Shown: positions 8,049 through 19,986 of the stretch, piece after piece | Position numbering within the stretch: position 1 is the stretch's first letter | Layout of the letters: every line of letters starts with the position of its first letter | Assembly: GCF_030654605.1 (NCBI RefSeq) | Contig: NZ_JAURXB010000225.1 | Location: 1-58,057 of the forward strand | Reading direction: 5' to 3' | DNA from: Bradyrhizobium sp. | GTDB taxonomy: Bacteria > Pseudomonadota > Alphaproteobacteria > Rhizobiales > Xanthobacteraceae | Length of the DNA: 58,057 bases | Program-made: the position numbers and the translations under genes | The notes under the pieces: generated by a model | Told to the model about the DNA's origin: nothing | The model's input: only the letters and a program-made list of their open reading frames with translations | Database searches by the model: none

Positions 8049-9463
8049 CCGGCAACTCCTTGCTTCGCGGCGCGGCTGACCGAGCGCACGAATCGTTCGA
8101 CTTCGACCTGGTCGTTCTTCATGACCGTGATGTGTTCGGGTTTGCTCATCAAACCCTCGAGCCAGGCCGGCAGTTCCGGACGCACGCCGCACGCCGCCTC
8201 CACCGCATCGGGGAATTTCGCGGCATGCGCGGTCGACAGCACGATGTTGGGAATTTTCGAATCCGGGGTGTCGCGGTCCGCCACCGCCAGCGCCACCGCG
8301 GTATGCGGATCGACCAGATCGCCGGCCTCGCGCCAGGCGGCGCGGATGGCGGCGGCGGTTTCGGTCTCGTCGGCGCGGCCGGCGTCGAATTCGGCGCGGA
8401 TCGCCGCCAGCGTCGCGTCGGGCAGCACGAAGCGTCCGGACTGTTTCAGCGACGCCATCAACCGGCGCACGCTGGCGGCATCGCGTCCGCCGGCCTCGAA
8501 CAGCAGCCGCTCGAAATTCGAGGAGACCTGGATATCCATCGACGGCGAAGCCGAGGCGTGAACCTCGCGCACTTCATAGATGCCGGTCTTCAGCGTGCGC
8601 GGCAGGATGTCGTTGACGTTGGCGGCGATCCGCAGCCAGCGCACCGGCAGGCCCATTTTCTTGGCGACGTAGCCGGCGAAAATGTCGCCGAAATTCCCGG
8701 TCGGCACGGTGAAATCCACCGTGCGCGCGGGCGAGCCGAGCGCCACCGCCGAGGTGAAATAATACACCACCTGCGCCACGATCCGCGCCCAGTTGATGGA
8801 GTTGACGCCTGACAGCGCGACCTCATCGCGAAAGCCGTGATGATTGAACAGTCCCTTCACGATCGCCTGGCAATCGTCGAAATGGCCCTCGATGGCGAGC
8901 GCATGGACGTTCGAGGCGCCCGACGTCGTCATCATCCGCCGCTGCACGTCGGAGATCCGGCCATGCGGAAACAGCACGATCAGATCGACATGGTCGAGGC
9001 CGGCGAAGGCATCGACGGCCGCACCGCCGGTATCGCCCGAGGTCGCGACCACGATGGTGGTGCGCTGAGCGCGCTTGGCAAGCACGTGGTCCATCAGCCG
9101 CGAAATCAGCTGCATCGCGACGTCCTTGAACGCCAGCGTCGGGCCGTGAAACAGCTCCAGCATGAATTGATTGGGACCGGTCTGGTCGAGCGGAACCACG
9201 GCGGGATGGCGGAACGTGGCGTAGGCCTCATTGGCCATGCGGCCGAGATCGGCGTCGGAGATTTCGCCGCCGACGAACGGGCGAATCACCTCGACCGCGA
9301 CTTCCCAATAAGGCCGGCCGAACAATCCGGCGATGGCTTCGGGCGACAATTGCGGCCAGGTCTCGGGCACGTAAAGGCCGCCGTCGCGGGCTAGCCCGGT
9401 CAGCATCACGTCGCAAAAACCCAGCGTGGGGGCCTCCCCCCGCGTCGAAATATACCGCGTCAA
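8045..9463 (-). CDS. thrC: Threonine synthase
   Basis: A 472-residue PLP enzyme converting O-phosphohomoserine to threonine. The start is the TTG at 9461-9463 (giving MTRYISTRGEAP, the usual N-terminus) because GGAGG lies five bases upstream; a TTG four codons earlier has no ribosome site. The PLP Lys113 is in HGPTLAFKDVAMQL, the phosphate/PLP loop is ATSGDTGGAAV, and SGVNSINWARI and TGNFGDIFAGY are characteristic of the type with the long N-terminal domain. It overlaps the M16 peptidase gene by four bases. Confidence 0.95.
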   Translation of the reverse strand: MTRYISTRGEAPTLGFCDVMLTGLARDGGLYVPETWPQLSPEAIAGLFGRPYWEVAVEVIRPFVGGEISDADLGRMANEAYATFRHPAVVPLDQTGPNQFMLELFHGPTLAFKDVAMQLISRLMDHVLAKRAQRTTIVVATSGDTGGAAVDAFAGLDHVDLIVLFPHGRISDVQRRMMTTSGASNVHALAIEGHFDDCQAIVKGLFNHHGFRDEVALSGVNSINWARIVAQVVYYFTSAVALGSPARTVDFTVPTGNFGDIFAGYVAKKMGLPVRWLRIAANVNDILPRTLKTGIYEVREVHASASPSMDIQVSSNFERLLFEAGGRDAASVRRLMASLKQSGRFVLPDATLAAIRAEFDAGRADETETAAAIRAAWREAGDLVDPHTAVALAVADRDTPDSKIPNIVLSTAHAAKFPDAVEAACGVRPELPAWLEGLMSKPEHITVMKNDQVEVERFVRSVSRAAKQGVAG

Positions 9464-9561
9464 ACCGCCCTCCAAAGGCTCAAGGCTATCGCCAAGCCTT
9501 TGATATCAGTGAATTATCTAACTTTGCCGGTGGCGAAGTCGCGCGGCACCATAAAGCGTTT

Positions 9562-11289
9562 TCAAGCGAAGTGGAAACCGGTTCTTTCACCCGGAGCGCG
9601 CGCCAGCCACAAGGCACTCCCAAGCGCAAGATATGCCGCGCACGTCCATAGCGATTGCCAGTTCTCGCGACCTTCGTTGAACGCGATACAGGCCGCCGAC
9701 ATGCCGAACAGCACGCAGAATACGGCTTCGGCCAGGGGAGGCGAACCCGCCATCTGCCGCCGGTCGAAAGACCGGAGGATCAGATAGGGCAGCACAGCCA
9801 TGGTCAGCGGTGCAAAGGGAAAATCGCGGTAACGCGGGTCGAACACCAGACCGAGGGCGGTCTCGCAGGCAGCCAGGGTCGTCAGCGTCAGGGCGGCTCC
9901 CAGAGCCAACGACAATCCGGGAAGGCGTCGATCGCCTCGCACTCCCATGACCTCCGAAAACGTCGGCGGCGCCACGCCTGTCATCAGCGCGATGGCGCAA
10001 AGCAGCGGCCCGCCGGTCGCCACGGCAAGCAGCACGCCGCACCTGATCGATCCGGCGATTCCGAAGCCCTGCAGCAAGGTTCTCTCGATCGCCATTCCCA
10101 GCAATACCCCGCTGACCGACGCGACAAGGGCAATTGCGAACCAGGTCGCCGGCCGCGATTGCCCGCGGGTTTGCCGACCGGCGCCATATGCGACGGCAAA
10201 TATCAGCAGGCAGAACGCGATCCCGCCGGCCATCTGGATTTCCCAGAACGGGTGATTGCGAACCGGAACGCCCGCGGGATATTTCAGCGCCCGCGCTTCG
10301 GAATCGAACAGGCCCCAATGCCTGCCGACGGTCCCTTCCCATTTGGCTTTCCACGGCTGGTCATAGGCCTCGATCAAATTGACCCGAAAGTTCTGCTGCG
10401 CCGCCAGCGCGAGAATATTGGAAATGACACGCACCTGATTGGCCGGCGAGGGCAATGCGCCTTCGCGCATTCGCCCCGCACTTGGCCAGCCGACCTCACC
10501 AACGAAGATTTCCTTGTCCGGAAACGCGGCAGCAATCCGCTGCCGCATCGACCCGACATGCGCGGCCGCTCGCACGGCGCTTATCGGCAGATCATCCCAA
10601 TACGGCAGAACGTGAACCGTAACGAAATCGACTGCAGCGGAAACCTCATGCGAACGCAGCCACACATCCCAGACATCGGCATAGGTAACAGGCACCTTGA
10701 CGCGTGCCTTTACCGAGCGAACGATACCGGCGAGATCCGACGCCGTCATTTCCCGGCGTAACAGCACCTCATTGCCGACGATCACGGCGCTGACCACATC
10801 GGCATAGTCATTGGCCAATGCAATGGCGGTCTCGATCTGCTGGAGATTTTCACTGGGCCGCGTACCGATCCATATGCCCAAAAGCAGCTTCAGCCCGGCT
10901 CGCCGCGCCATCGCGGGAACCTGATCCAGTCCGTTGCCGGTCGAATAGGTACGGACGCAGTCGCTGATCCCGGCGAGTTGATCGAGATCTTCAGCGATCT
11001 GGCGCGCACCGATCATGAGCCCCGGCGTCAGCGGATTCTGACTATCCCTGAAGGGAGCGTAAGAGACGCAGTGGAGCTTTCCGGACCCGAAGTGCGGCGC
11101 ATCCGCGGCCGGGGCGCCCAGCCATAGCCACGTCCCCGCAATGATGGCCAACGATAGCAAGAGAAGCGCCGGCGGGAAGCAATACGGCAGCCAATCATGC
11201 GGCGAGGACCGCTCGGGCGTGAGCGCGATCGGCGGAAGCCCTTCGATGGCGCCGGCTGCCGTTACCCCATCGCGCTCGAACTGTGACAT
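9562..11289 (-). CDS. GH17-like membrane beta-glucan hydrolase/transglycosylase
   Basis: A 575-residue protein. One membrane helix near residues 37-57 is followed by an external TIM-barrel like glycoside hydrolase family 17 (GKLHCVSYAPFRD, VIVGNEVLLRREM with the acid/base Glu, and EIFVGEVGWPSAGR with the nucleophile Glu). Six to eight C-terminal membrane helices follow. In rhizobia such fusions act in making or remodelling periplasmic beta-1,3/1,6-glucans (NdvC-like); that assignment is inference. The ATG at 11287-11289 is chosen because codon use upstream drops. The frame reaches a GTG at 11385 adding a CTSCQ-containing leader, and neither start has a good ribosome site. Confidence 0.8.
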   Translation of the reverse strand: MSQFERDGVTAAGAIEGLPPIALTPERSSPHDWLPYCFPPALLLLSLAIIAGTWLWLGAPAADAPHFGSGKLHCVSYAPFRDSQNPLTPGLMIGARQIAEDLDQLAGISDCVRTYSTGNGLDQVPAMARRAGLKLLLGIWIGTRPSENLQQIETAIALANDYADVVSAVIVGNEVLLRREMTASDLAGIVRSVKARVKVPVTYADVWDVWLRSHEVSAAVDFVTVHVLPYWDDLPISAVRAAAHVGSMRQRIAAAFPDKEIFVGEVGWPSAGRMREGALPSPANQVRVISNILALAAQQNFRVNLIEAYDQPWKAKWEGTVGRHWGLFDSEARALKYPAGVPVRNHPFWEIQMAGGIAFCLLIFAVAYGAGRQTRGQSRPATWFAIALVASVSGVLLGMAIERTLLQGFGIAGSIRCGVLLAVATGGPLLCAIALMTGVAPPTFSEVMGVRGDRRLPGLSLALGAALTLTTLAACETALGLVFDPRYRDFPFAPLTMAVLPYLILRSFDRRQMAGSPPLAEAVFCVLFGMSAACIAFNEGRENWQSLWTCAAYLALGSALWLARAPGERTGFHFA

Positions 11290-11479
11290 GCCGCCGTCAC
11301 TCACGAGAATCCGCCGCTCAATTTCCGCGAGCAACCCTGGATTAATCGATCCAAAGGCATTTTGGCATGACGTGCAAGGCTGCACACCGTTGCGATCGCC
11401 CTTTCCGTAAGGAAACGACTTGGCGCTTGAGGGCCGCTGCGTGTTTTCCGGCGGGAGAAGGTCAGGATTGCAGACCTAT

Positions 11480-12244
11480 TCACGCTCGCCTTTGCGCGCG
11501 CCACCACACGACAAACGCGACCAGCACCACGCCCGCGAGGCCGAACCAGGTGACGGCATATTGCAGATGGTTATCCTTGAGGCGAACCGTGAGCGGGCCG
11601 GGTTTCGGGATGCCGCTGGCAGGCACCGGCGCCTCCAGGTCGATGTAGAACGGCGCGACCGGCTTGCCGCCCTCGCCCCAGCCGAGCGTGCGTGCCATCG
11701 CCAGATGATCCCGGGTGAACCACAGCCGTTTTGCCGTATTCTCCGCCGGCGTCAGGGAGCCGGCAGTTTCGGGAAAACGGAGGTAGCCGGTCAACGTCAC
11801 CGGCTGCGTCGTGATCAGTCGCGTGACTGCGCGATCCTGCTGGGCGCGGTCCTGCATCGTGTTCTGCACGAAGCCGGTGTTGATCACGACGGTCTCGCCG
11901 GAGGCAAGCGTCGCCGGCAGGAACGCCCAGGTGCCGGGACCGGTCACGTCATCGCGTACCGCCGAGCCGGAACTGTAGACCATCGCATCCGGACGCGGCT
12001 GATAGGTCGCCGAGAAACGGATGCGGCGGAATTCGTCGCGCTCTGGCGTTAGCGCACTCCAATCCGCGGCCTGCGGCAGCGCTCCGGGGACGCCTGCGAG
12101 ACGCTCGGTCAGGGCCGCGATCAACGCATGCTTCTCGGCCCGGCGCTGCAACTGCCACAGCCCGAGACCGATACACAGCGCCAGCATCGCAAGCGAGAAA
12201 ATGCCGAAGCCGGCGACACCGCGGCGTCGTTGCACCGCGGTCAT
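11480..12244 (-). CDS. SURF1 family cytochrome oxidase assembly protein
   Basis: A 254-residue SURF1 homologue, a heme a chaperone for the oxidase. The two end helices are visible: GIFSLAMLALCIGLGLWQLQRR (the hallmark LGxWQxxR) at residues 10-32 and YAVTWFGLAGVVLVAFVVWW before the stop. Between them is the periplasmic domain with VINTGFVQ and GYLRFPE. The ATG overlaps the stop of the DUF983 gene (ATGA), indicating coupling within the oxidase cluster. It is the last gene of that cluster before a spacer of about 190 bases. Confidence 0.93.
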   Translation of the reverse strand: MTAVQRRRGVAGFGIFSLAMLALCIGLGLWQLQRRAEKHALIAALTERLAGVPGALPQAADWSALTPERDEFRRIRFSATYQPRPDAMVYSSGSAVRDDVTGPGTWAFLPATLASGETVVINTGFVQNTMQDRAQQDRAVTRLITTQPVTLTGYLRFPETAGSLTPAENTAKRLWFTRDHLAMARTLGWGEGGKPVAPFYIDLEAPVPASGIPKPGPLTVRLKDNHLQYAVTWFGLAGVVLVAFVVWWRAQRRA

Positions 12245-12630
12245 TTCGGCTCGCGATCGATCAGCCGGCCGGGTGCCGCCTTGTGGTGGAACTGCAGCGC
12301 GATCAAGAGCGACTTCATCGAACGCATCGGCAGCAACGTGGTCGCGAGAATCAGCGGCAGCCAAAGGGCGGCATGCAGCCAGAACGGCGGCTGGTACTTG
12401 ATCTCCACGATCAGGGCCGATCCGACCACGATGGCGCCGGCGATCATGATCAGGAAAATTGCAGGTCCGTCGCCGGTATCGATGAAAGCATAGTCGAGCC
12501 CGCAGGACTCGCATCGGGGCCTCAGGTTGAGAAAGCCGGCATACAATTTGCCCTTGCCGCAGCGCGGACATTTGCAGGCGAGGCCGCGCATCGCGCTCTG
12601 CGCCACCGTCGGTAAGGTCTCGTCGGTCAT
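12241..12630 (-). CDS. DUF983 zinc-ribbon membrane protein
   Basis: A 129-residue DUF983 protein, regularly found between ctaE and SURF1 in alphaproteobacteria. A zinc ribbon is formed by CKCPRCGKGKLYAGFLNLRP and CESCG, followed by two membrane helices (PAIFLIMIAGAIVVGSALIV and the helix in WLHAALWLPLILATTLL). The start ATG at 12628-12630 (MTDETLPTV) has GGAAG at five bases; an ATG four codons upstream is less likely. Its role in oxidase biogenesis is suspected from context only. Confidence 0.9.
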   Translation of the reverse strand: MTDETLPTVAQSAMRGLACKCPRCGKGKLYAGFLNLRPRCESCGLDYAFIDTGDGPAIFLIMIAGAIVVGSALIVEIKYQPPFWLHAALWLPLILATTLLPMRSMKSLLIALQFHHKAAPGRLIDREPK

Positions 12631-12821
12631 GCATTCTTCCATAGTGAGCGGGCTCGTGTCCCGGACGCGGCCCAGCGACTTTCAGGCTGCGCCGCAGCGC
12701 CGGGACCCACCTCGCGTGCAAAAGGATGGGCCCCGGCTCAGCAGCGCATCACCATAGTGCGTCGAAGACGCGCGTAAACGCGCTCATGGTGCTGCGCAGC
12801 GTCCGGGGCACGGCACCAACG

Positions 12822-12852
12822 AAAAGGGGCGGCCCTGCAGCCGCCCCCTTGT
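12822..12852 (-). terminator. Rho-independent terminator after ctaE
   Basis: On the minus strand AAGGGGGCGGCTGCAGGGCC followed by GCCCCTTTT forms a GC-rich stem ending in a T-run, starting about 18 bases after the ctaE stop. It probably separates most ctaE transcripts from the DUF983-SURF1 pair. Confidence 0.7.
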
Positions 12853-12869
12853 AGCACAGTAGTGTCAGA

Positions 12870-13724
12870 TCAGTGCGCGCCGTGCGCCCCAGGTGCGCCA
12901 CCGAACCAGACATAGATGCAGATGAACAGGAACAACCACACCACGTCGACGAAATGCCAGTACCAGGCGGCGAATTCGAAGCCGAGGTGCTGGGTCGGCG
13001 TGAAGTGCCCGGCATAGGCGCGGAGCAGGCAGACCAGCAGGAAGATGGTGCCGACCAGCACGTGGAAACCGTGGAACCCGGTCGCCATGAAGAAGGTGGC
13101 GCCGTAGATGTTGCCCTTGAACGCGAACGCAGCGTGGGCATATTCATAGGCCTGCACGCAGGTGAAAGCGACGCCGAGCAGCACGGTGAGGATCAGGCCC
13201 CATTTCAGGCCCTGGCGGTCATTCTCCAGCAGCGCGTGATGCGCCCAGGTCACCGTGGTGCCCGAGGTCAGCAGGATCAGCGTGTTCAACAACGGCAGAT
13301 GCCAGGGATCGAAGGTCTCGATGCCCTTCGGCGGCCAGACGCCGCCGAACAGCGCCTCGCGGGCGGCATGAACCGTATCGCCGGGGAACAGCGCCGAATT
13401 GAAGAAAGCCCAGAACCAGGCGACGAAGAACATCACTTCGGAGGCGATGAACAGGATCATGCCGTAGCGATGGCTGATCTGCACCACGCGGGTGTGATCG
13501 CCCTTGTGCTGGGCCTCGCGGATCACGTCCGTCCACCAGGCCGCCATGGTGTAGAGCACGCCAATGGTGCCGATGCCGAAAATGATCGGCGCGGCGGCGA
13601 ACATGTGATGCATCCAGGCGACCGCGCCGACGGCCATGATGAAGGCCGAGATGGAACCGACGATCGGCCACGGGGAGGGATCGACGAGGTGGTAGTCGTG
13701 ATGCTTGACGTGCGCCGTAGCCAT
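12870..13724 (-). CDS. ctaE: Cytochrome c oxidase subunit III
   Basis: A 284-residue subunit III with seven membrane helices. Signature stretches are [16 protein letters not shown] at the N-terminus, [35 protein letters not shown] and [19 protein letters not shown], and the ending [20 protein letters not shown]. It belongs to the minus-strand aa3-oxidase cluster and is followed by an intrinsic terminator. Confidence 0.97.
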   Translation of the reverse strand: MATAHVKHHDYHLVDPSPWPIVGSISAFIMAVGAVAWMHHMFAAAPIIFGIGTIGVLYTMAAWWTDVIREAQHKGDHTRVVQISHRYGMILFIASEVMFFVAWFWAFFNSALFPGDTVHAAREALFGGVWPPKGIETFDPWHLPLLNTLILLTSGTTVTWAHHALLENDRQGLKWGLILTVLLGVAFTCVQAYEYAHAAFAFKGNIYGATFFMATGFHGFHVLVGTIFLLVCLLRAYAGHFTPTQHLGFEFAAWYWHFVDVVWLFLFICIYVWFGGAPGAHGAH

Positions 13725-13814
13725 TGCGGTCTCTCCGTTAGCGGTGCCGTGCTATTCGGCACGTATTCGTCTCAAAAATCAAATCCCATCCCTGAATCCC
13801 GGGAAATCCGGCGG

Positions 13815-14495
13815 TCAGAGATTGCCCTTGCGTTTGTCCGGCTCGCTCGCCGCCAGCGGCTTCGGTGCCGGTTCCCGCATGGGGTAGAAGGTGTAGGATA
13901 GCGTAATGGTGTTCAGCCCGTCGTTCTCGCTGTCCGCGGCCAACGCCGGATCGACATAGAACACGACAGGCATCTGGCGCTTTTCGCCCGGCGCCATGCT
14001 CTGATCAGTGAAGCAGAAGCAGTTGATCTTCTGAAAATACGCCCCAACCGTCAGCGGCGCCACATTATAGGCGGCCTGCCCGGTGGTCTCCCGCGCCGAC
14101 TGGTTGGTCACGTTGTAAAACACCGTGAAGACCTCGCCGATGCGGACCTCGATTTCGGTCTGCTCCGGCTCGAACTTCCATGGCAGCCCCGGTCCGACAT
14201 TGGCATCGAAGCGCACCGCGATCTTGCGCGCCAGCGGCGCACCTGACGGTGCCGAGGTCGCGACCTGGGTGGTGCCGTTGAAGCCGGTGGCGCGGCAGAA
14301 CCAGTTGTAGAACGGCACCGCCGCGTAGGACGCGCCGACCATCAGCACCACGACGAAGCCGCAGATCGAAGCCACCGCCGCATCGCGGCCAAGCCCACGC
14401 AGCGCAAAACGGCCGCGCAGCCCGCGGCGTGCGGCAGCTTTCTGGCTTGCGGTCGGCGGTTGCGGCATCGTCGGCTGGCGCTCCATGTCGATCAC
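13815..14495 (-). CDS. ctaG: Cytochrome c oxidase assembly protein CtaG (CuB insertion)
   Basis: A 226-residue CtaG/Cox11 copper chaperone. One membrane helix ([24 protein letters not shown]) anchors a periplasmic immunoglobulin-like domain. The copper-binding motif is intact in [15 protein letters not shown] (the CFCF pair). The GTG at 14495 is kept, with GGGA four bases upstream; an in-frame ATG at 14486 (MERQPT) is possible. It sits 9 bases after the small CoxF-like gene. Confidence 0.95.
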   Translation of the reverse strand: MIDMERQPTMPQPPTASQKAAARRGLRGRFALRGLGRDAAVASICGFVVVLMVGASYAAVPFYNWFCRATGFNGTTQVATSAPSGAPLARKIAVRFDANVGPGLPWKFEPEQTEIEVRIGEVFTVFYNVTNQSARETTGQAAYNVAPLTVGAYFQKINCFCFTDQSMAPGEKRQMPVVFYVDPALAADSENDGLNTITLSYTFYPMREPAPKPLAASEPDKRKGNL

Positions 14496-14504
14496 ATCAT
14501 CCCG

Positions 14505-14669
14505 TCACATCGGCCGCAGCATCACAGCCGGTCCCTTGACCATGGTGACGGCGAAAAACAGCACGACCAGGACGCCGAGCGCCAGCGCGATGGCGATCGA
14601 ACGCTCGCGGCGGCTTTTCTTCTGCGCCTCGGTGAGGACGATTCCGTCAGGCTTTGCTTTTTTGTCCAT
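14505..14669 (-). CDS. CoxF-like small single-helix membrane protein
   Basis: A 54-residue protein: MDKKAKPDGIVLTEAQKKSR, then RRERSIAIALALGVLVVLFF and AVTMVKGPAVMLRPM. A charged cytoplasmic N-terminus with EAQKKSRRERS leads into one membrane helix at about residues 27-44 and a short tail. It fills the gap between ctaB (15 bases away) and ctaG (9 bases away) on the same strand, exactly where alphaproteobacterial oxidase clusters keep a tiny CoxF-type gene. Function is unknown; a role as an oxidase assembly or accessory subunit is inferred from place and shape. Confidence 0.85.
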   Translation of the reverse strand: MDKKAKPDGIVLTEAQKKSRRERSIAIALALGVLVVLFFAVTMVKGPAVMLRPM

Positions 14670-14684
14670 TCGCTCATGCGCCCC

Positions 14685-15620
14685 CTACCAGATCGAAGGA
14701 GCGACGGCATGGACGACGACCTCGAGCAGCAAGGTCGCGAACAGCACGAACAGGTAAACGATCGAGAAGGCGAACAGCTTTCGCGTCGCGCGCAGCGCCT
14801 GGCTGCCGGTGCGAAGCCGGTAGACGTTGACCGCCAGCGCCAGCATGCCGGCGCCGAGCACCAGCGAGGTCACGCCGTAGACGGCGTCGAAATAGCCGAG
14901 CGGCCATGGCGCCACCGCGACCGCGACCAGCACCACCGTGTAAAGCAGGATCTGCAGCCTCGTCGCATCGGGACCGGCGACCACCGGCAGCATCGGCACG
15001 CCGGCGCGGGCGTAGTCGTCGCTGCGGAACAGCGCCAGCGCCCAGAAATGCGGCGGGGTCCAGAAGAAGATGATCAGGAACAGCAGCACCGGCTCCATCG
15101 ACAGCGACCCGGTCGCCGCCGCCCACGCCACCACCGGAGGCAGCGCGCCGGCGGCGCCGCCGATCACGATGTTCTGCGCGGTCCAGCGCTTCAGCATCAT
15201 GGTGTAGACCACGACGTAGAAGAAGATGGTGAAAGCCAGCAGCCCGCCGGCCAGCCAGTTGACGAGGACGCCGAGCGTCATCACCGAGAAGAACGCCAGG
15301 ATCAGGCCGAAGGCGAGCGCTTCCGGACGCGTGACCCGGCCGCGCGGAATCGGCCGGTTGACGGTGCGCGACATCAGCGCGTCGATATCGCTCTCGTACC
15401 ACATGTTCAGCGCGCCCGAGGCGCCGGCGCCGACCGCGATGCAGAGGATCGAAGTGAAGGCCAGCACCGGGTGGACATGACCGGGCGCGATCACGAGCCC
15501 GACCAGCGCCGTGAAAATCACCAGCGACATTACCCGCGGCTTCAAGAGCGCGATGTAGTCGGCAACACTGGCCTCCGAGATGCGAGGCAGTTCGATGGCG
15601 TTGTGGTCGATAACCGACAA
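14685..15620 (-). CDS. ctaB: Protoheme IX farnesyltransferase (heme O synthase)
   Basis: A 311-residue UbiA-family prenyltransferase of nine membrane helices that makes heme O for the oxidase. The first Asp-rich motif is [20 protein letters not shown] and the second is [18 protein letters not shown]. The N-terminus [22 protein letters not shown] is diagnostic. The start codon is TTG (15618-15620, [12 protein letters not shown]), with GGAAG about 12 bases upstream. It follows ctaD by 57 bases. Confidence 0.96.
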   Translation of the reverse strand: MSVIDHNAIELPRISEASVADYIALLKPRVMSLVIFTALVGLVIAPGHVHPVLAFTSILCIAVGAGASGALNMWYESDIDALMSRTVNRPIPRGRVTRPEALAFGLILAFFSVMTLGVLVNWLAGGLLAFTIFFYVVVYTMMLKRWTAQNIVIGGAAGALPPVVAWAAATGSLSMEPVLLFLIIFFWTPPHFWALALFRSDDYARAGVPMLPVVAGPDATRLQILLYTVVLVAVAVAPWPLGYFDAVYGVTSLVLGAGMLALAVNVYRLRTGSQALRATRKLFAFSIVYLFVLFATLLLEVVVHAVAPSIW

Positions 15621-15677
15621 GACAGGTCTTTCTTCCGTTTAAGGGCGCGGCGCAAACGATGCGCCGCGCATTTTCGA

Positions 15678-18228
<2,551 letters not shown>

Positions 18229-18721
18229 GCCGCTCGCGCTCCCATGATGAATTCCCAAAGCTAAATCCCCAAAGCATTCCGCCGGATGGCGGGAGATGCT
18301 GCACGATCCGTCCCCAGACAAACGGCCTTGGGAGGTACTGCCTGGAGTACCGGGGCCAGAAAGCTAGAACGCGTCGAAATCCAGCCTCTCAAACCATAAT
18401 TCTCAGGCTCTCGCAATGCAGTAGTAAGGTATGGCACGGCGTGTCACCGGCTATTCGGCGCATGCCGGCTTTTCCCATGGAATCAGGCCACAGTCCCATT
18501 GCGGCGGGCCGATCGCGCTTGACAGCCGGATTGCCCGATGTAGGCACAGACAGGGTGATCCCGAGGCGCCTGATTCGCCTGGGGAGCACCCATTCGGGCG
18601 TAAGGCCCGGGAATATCGCCTTCAAGGCGCCGTCATTTGCCGTATCAGTCCAAGGCCAGTCGAAGGCCAGTCCAATGCTCGGACCGGCCCAGCCTGAGGA
18701 ATATTAGAGGAATCGACCCTG

Positions 18722-19297
18722 ATGGGGCGTTCGACACACCGGGCGACAAGCGTGGGCCAGGGCGGCCAGGGTTGGGCCGCCGGTTTGGGTCGGCTCAAGG
18801 CCGCCAGCCTGGCTGTGGCGAGTCTCGCCGCCGCGCTCTCATTGGGCCTGACCGGCGCCGCCTACGCGCAAGGCGCGGTGCGCTCGGTGCATGGCGACTG
18901 GCAGATCCGCTGCGACAACCCGCCTGGCGCCCAGGGCGAGCAATGCGCCCTGATCCAGAGCGTGGTGGCGGAAGACCGCTCCAATGCCGGCCTCACCGTG
19001 ATCGTGCTGAAAACCGCCGACCAGAAGAGCAAGCTGATGCGGGTGGTAGCGCCGCTCGGCGTGCTCTTGCCCTCCGGGCTCGGCCTGAAGCTCGACAATC
19101 AGGACGTCGGCCGCGCCGGTTTTGTCCGCTGCCTGCCCAATGGCTGCGTGGCGGAAGTCGTGATGGACGACAAGCTGCTCGGGCAGCTGCGCACTGCGAA
19201 GACGGCGACGTTCATTATCTTCGAGACCCCGGAAGAGGGAATCGGGTTTCCGCTGAGCCTGAACGGCATCGGCGAGGGGTATGACAAGCTGCCGTGA
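18722..19297 (+). CDS. IalB-family invasion-associated periplasmic protein
   Basis: A 191-residue IalB-like protein, a small secreted family named from Bartonella and widespread in Rhizobiales; its role outside pathogens is unclear. The long n-region and hydrophobic LAVASLAAALSLGLTGAAYAQ form the signal peptide. The mature domain starts with VHGDWQIRCD and has two Cys pairs (RCDNPPGAQGEQCAL and FVRCLPNGCVAEV). It also has the usual KLMRVVAPLGVLLPSGLGLKLD strand pair and ends GFPLSLNGIGEGYDKL. It is transcribed divergently from ctaC across about 490 bases. Confidence 0.9.
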   Translation: MGRSTHRATSVGQGGQGWAAGLGRLKAASLAVASLAAALSLGLTGAAYAQGAVRSVHGDWQIRCDNPPGAQGEQCALIQSVVAEDRSNAGLTVIVLKTADQKSKLMRVVAPLGVLLPSGLGLKLDNQDVGRAGFVRCLPNGCVAEVVMDDKLLGQLRTAKTATFIIFETPEEGIGFPLSLNGIGEGYDKLP

Positions 19298-19327
19298 GGG
19301 CTTGGCCCGCAGTCCGGCGCGCCTCCC

Positions 19328-19936
19328 TCACGCGCGCTGGCTGGCGTAATAATCGAATAGTCGGCGCGCTTCGATCGAGAGCCAGTCCGCTTCACCCGTC
19401 ATGTAGCCCTCGACCTGCCCGGTGACACCGAGCAGGAAGGAGATCGGCATGCCGTAAAGCGCGAATGGCGTGTCGAGGCCGTCGTTGGTCCCGGCACGCG
19501 CCACCAGCCCGCCGGGATCGAAGCCGATCGTGAGTCGGCGAAGCTTCAGCTGCTTGACGTAGGGCGCGACCACGGACCGCTCGCGGTCGGTGGCGATGGC
19601 GACCACCGCGAGGTCGCCGCGGCGGCTGGCCTCGAGTCGATCCAGGATCGGCAGCTCGATACGGCAGGCCGCGCACCAGGTCGCCCAGAAATTGACCAGC
19701 ACCACCCTGCCGCGGAACGAAGCCAGATCGAGCACGCCGCCGCCGAGGCGCGGGATCGCTACCGACGGGATCGGCCGCGCGCCGCGAACCAGCGTGAACT
19801 GATGCCTGGCCGTTACAAATGGCGGCGGCCCGGCAGCGACGGCGCGACCCGGCAAGGCCGGGATCGCGAGCGCGGCGGCCGCGCCCGTGATGCCGGCGAC
19901 AAGGCTGCGCCGGGTCGGGCTATGAGACGACGTCAT
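19328..19936 (-). CDS. TlpA/ResA-like thioredoxin-fold protein with Tat-type signal
   Basis: A 202-residue exported thioredoxin-like reductase. Start ATG 19934-19936 with GGAG at eight bases. TRRSLVAGITGAAAALAIPAL is a twin-Arg style signal peptide. The redoxin domain carries the active site NFWATWCAACRIELP (WCxxC) and the cis-Pro loop FALYGMPISFLLG. Likely a periplasmic disulfide reductase, perhaps for cytochrome or oxidase maturation given its nearness to the cta cluster. It follows the DsrE-like gene on the same strand. Confidence 0.87.
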   Translation of the reverse strand: MTSSHSPTRRSLVAGITGAAAALAIPALPGRAVAAGPPPFVTARHQFTLVRGARPIPSVAIPRLGGGVLDLASFRGRVVLVNFWATWCAACRIELPILDRLEASRRGDLAVVAIATDRERSVVAPYVKQLKLRRLTIGFDPGGLVARAGTNDGLDTPFALYGMPISFLLGVTGQVEGYMTGEADWLSIEARRLFDYYASQRA

Positions 19937-19986
19937 GCCGGATGCTCCATGGTGCAGGCCTGAATCCAAATCTTCTGAATCCACGA

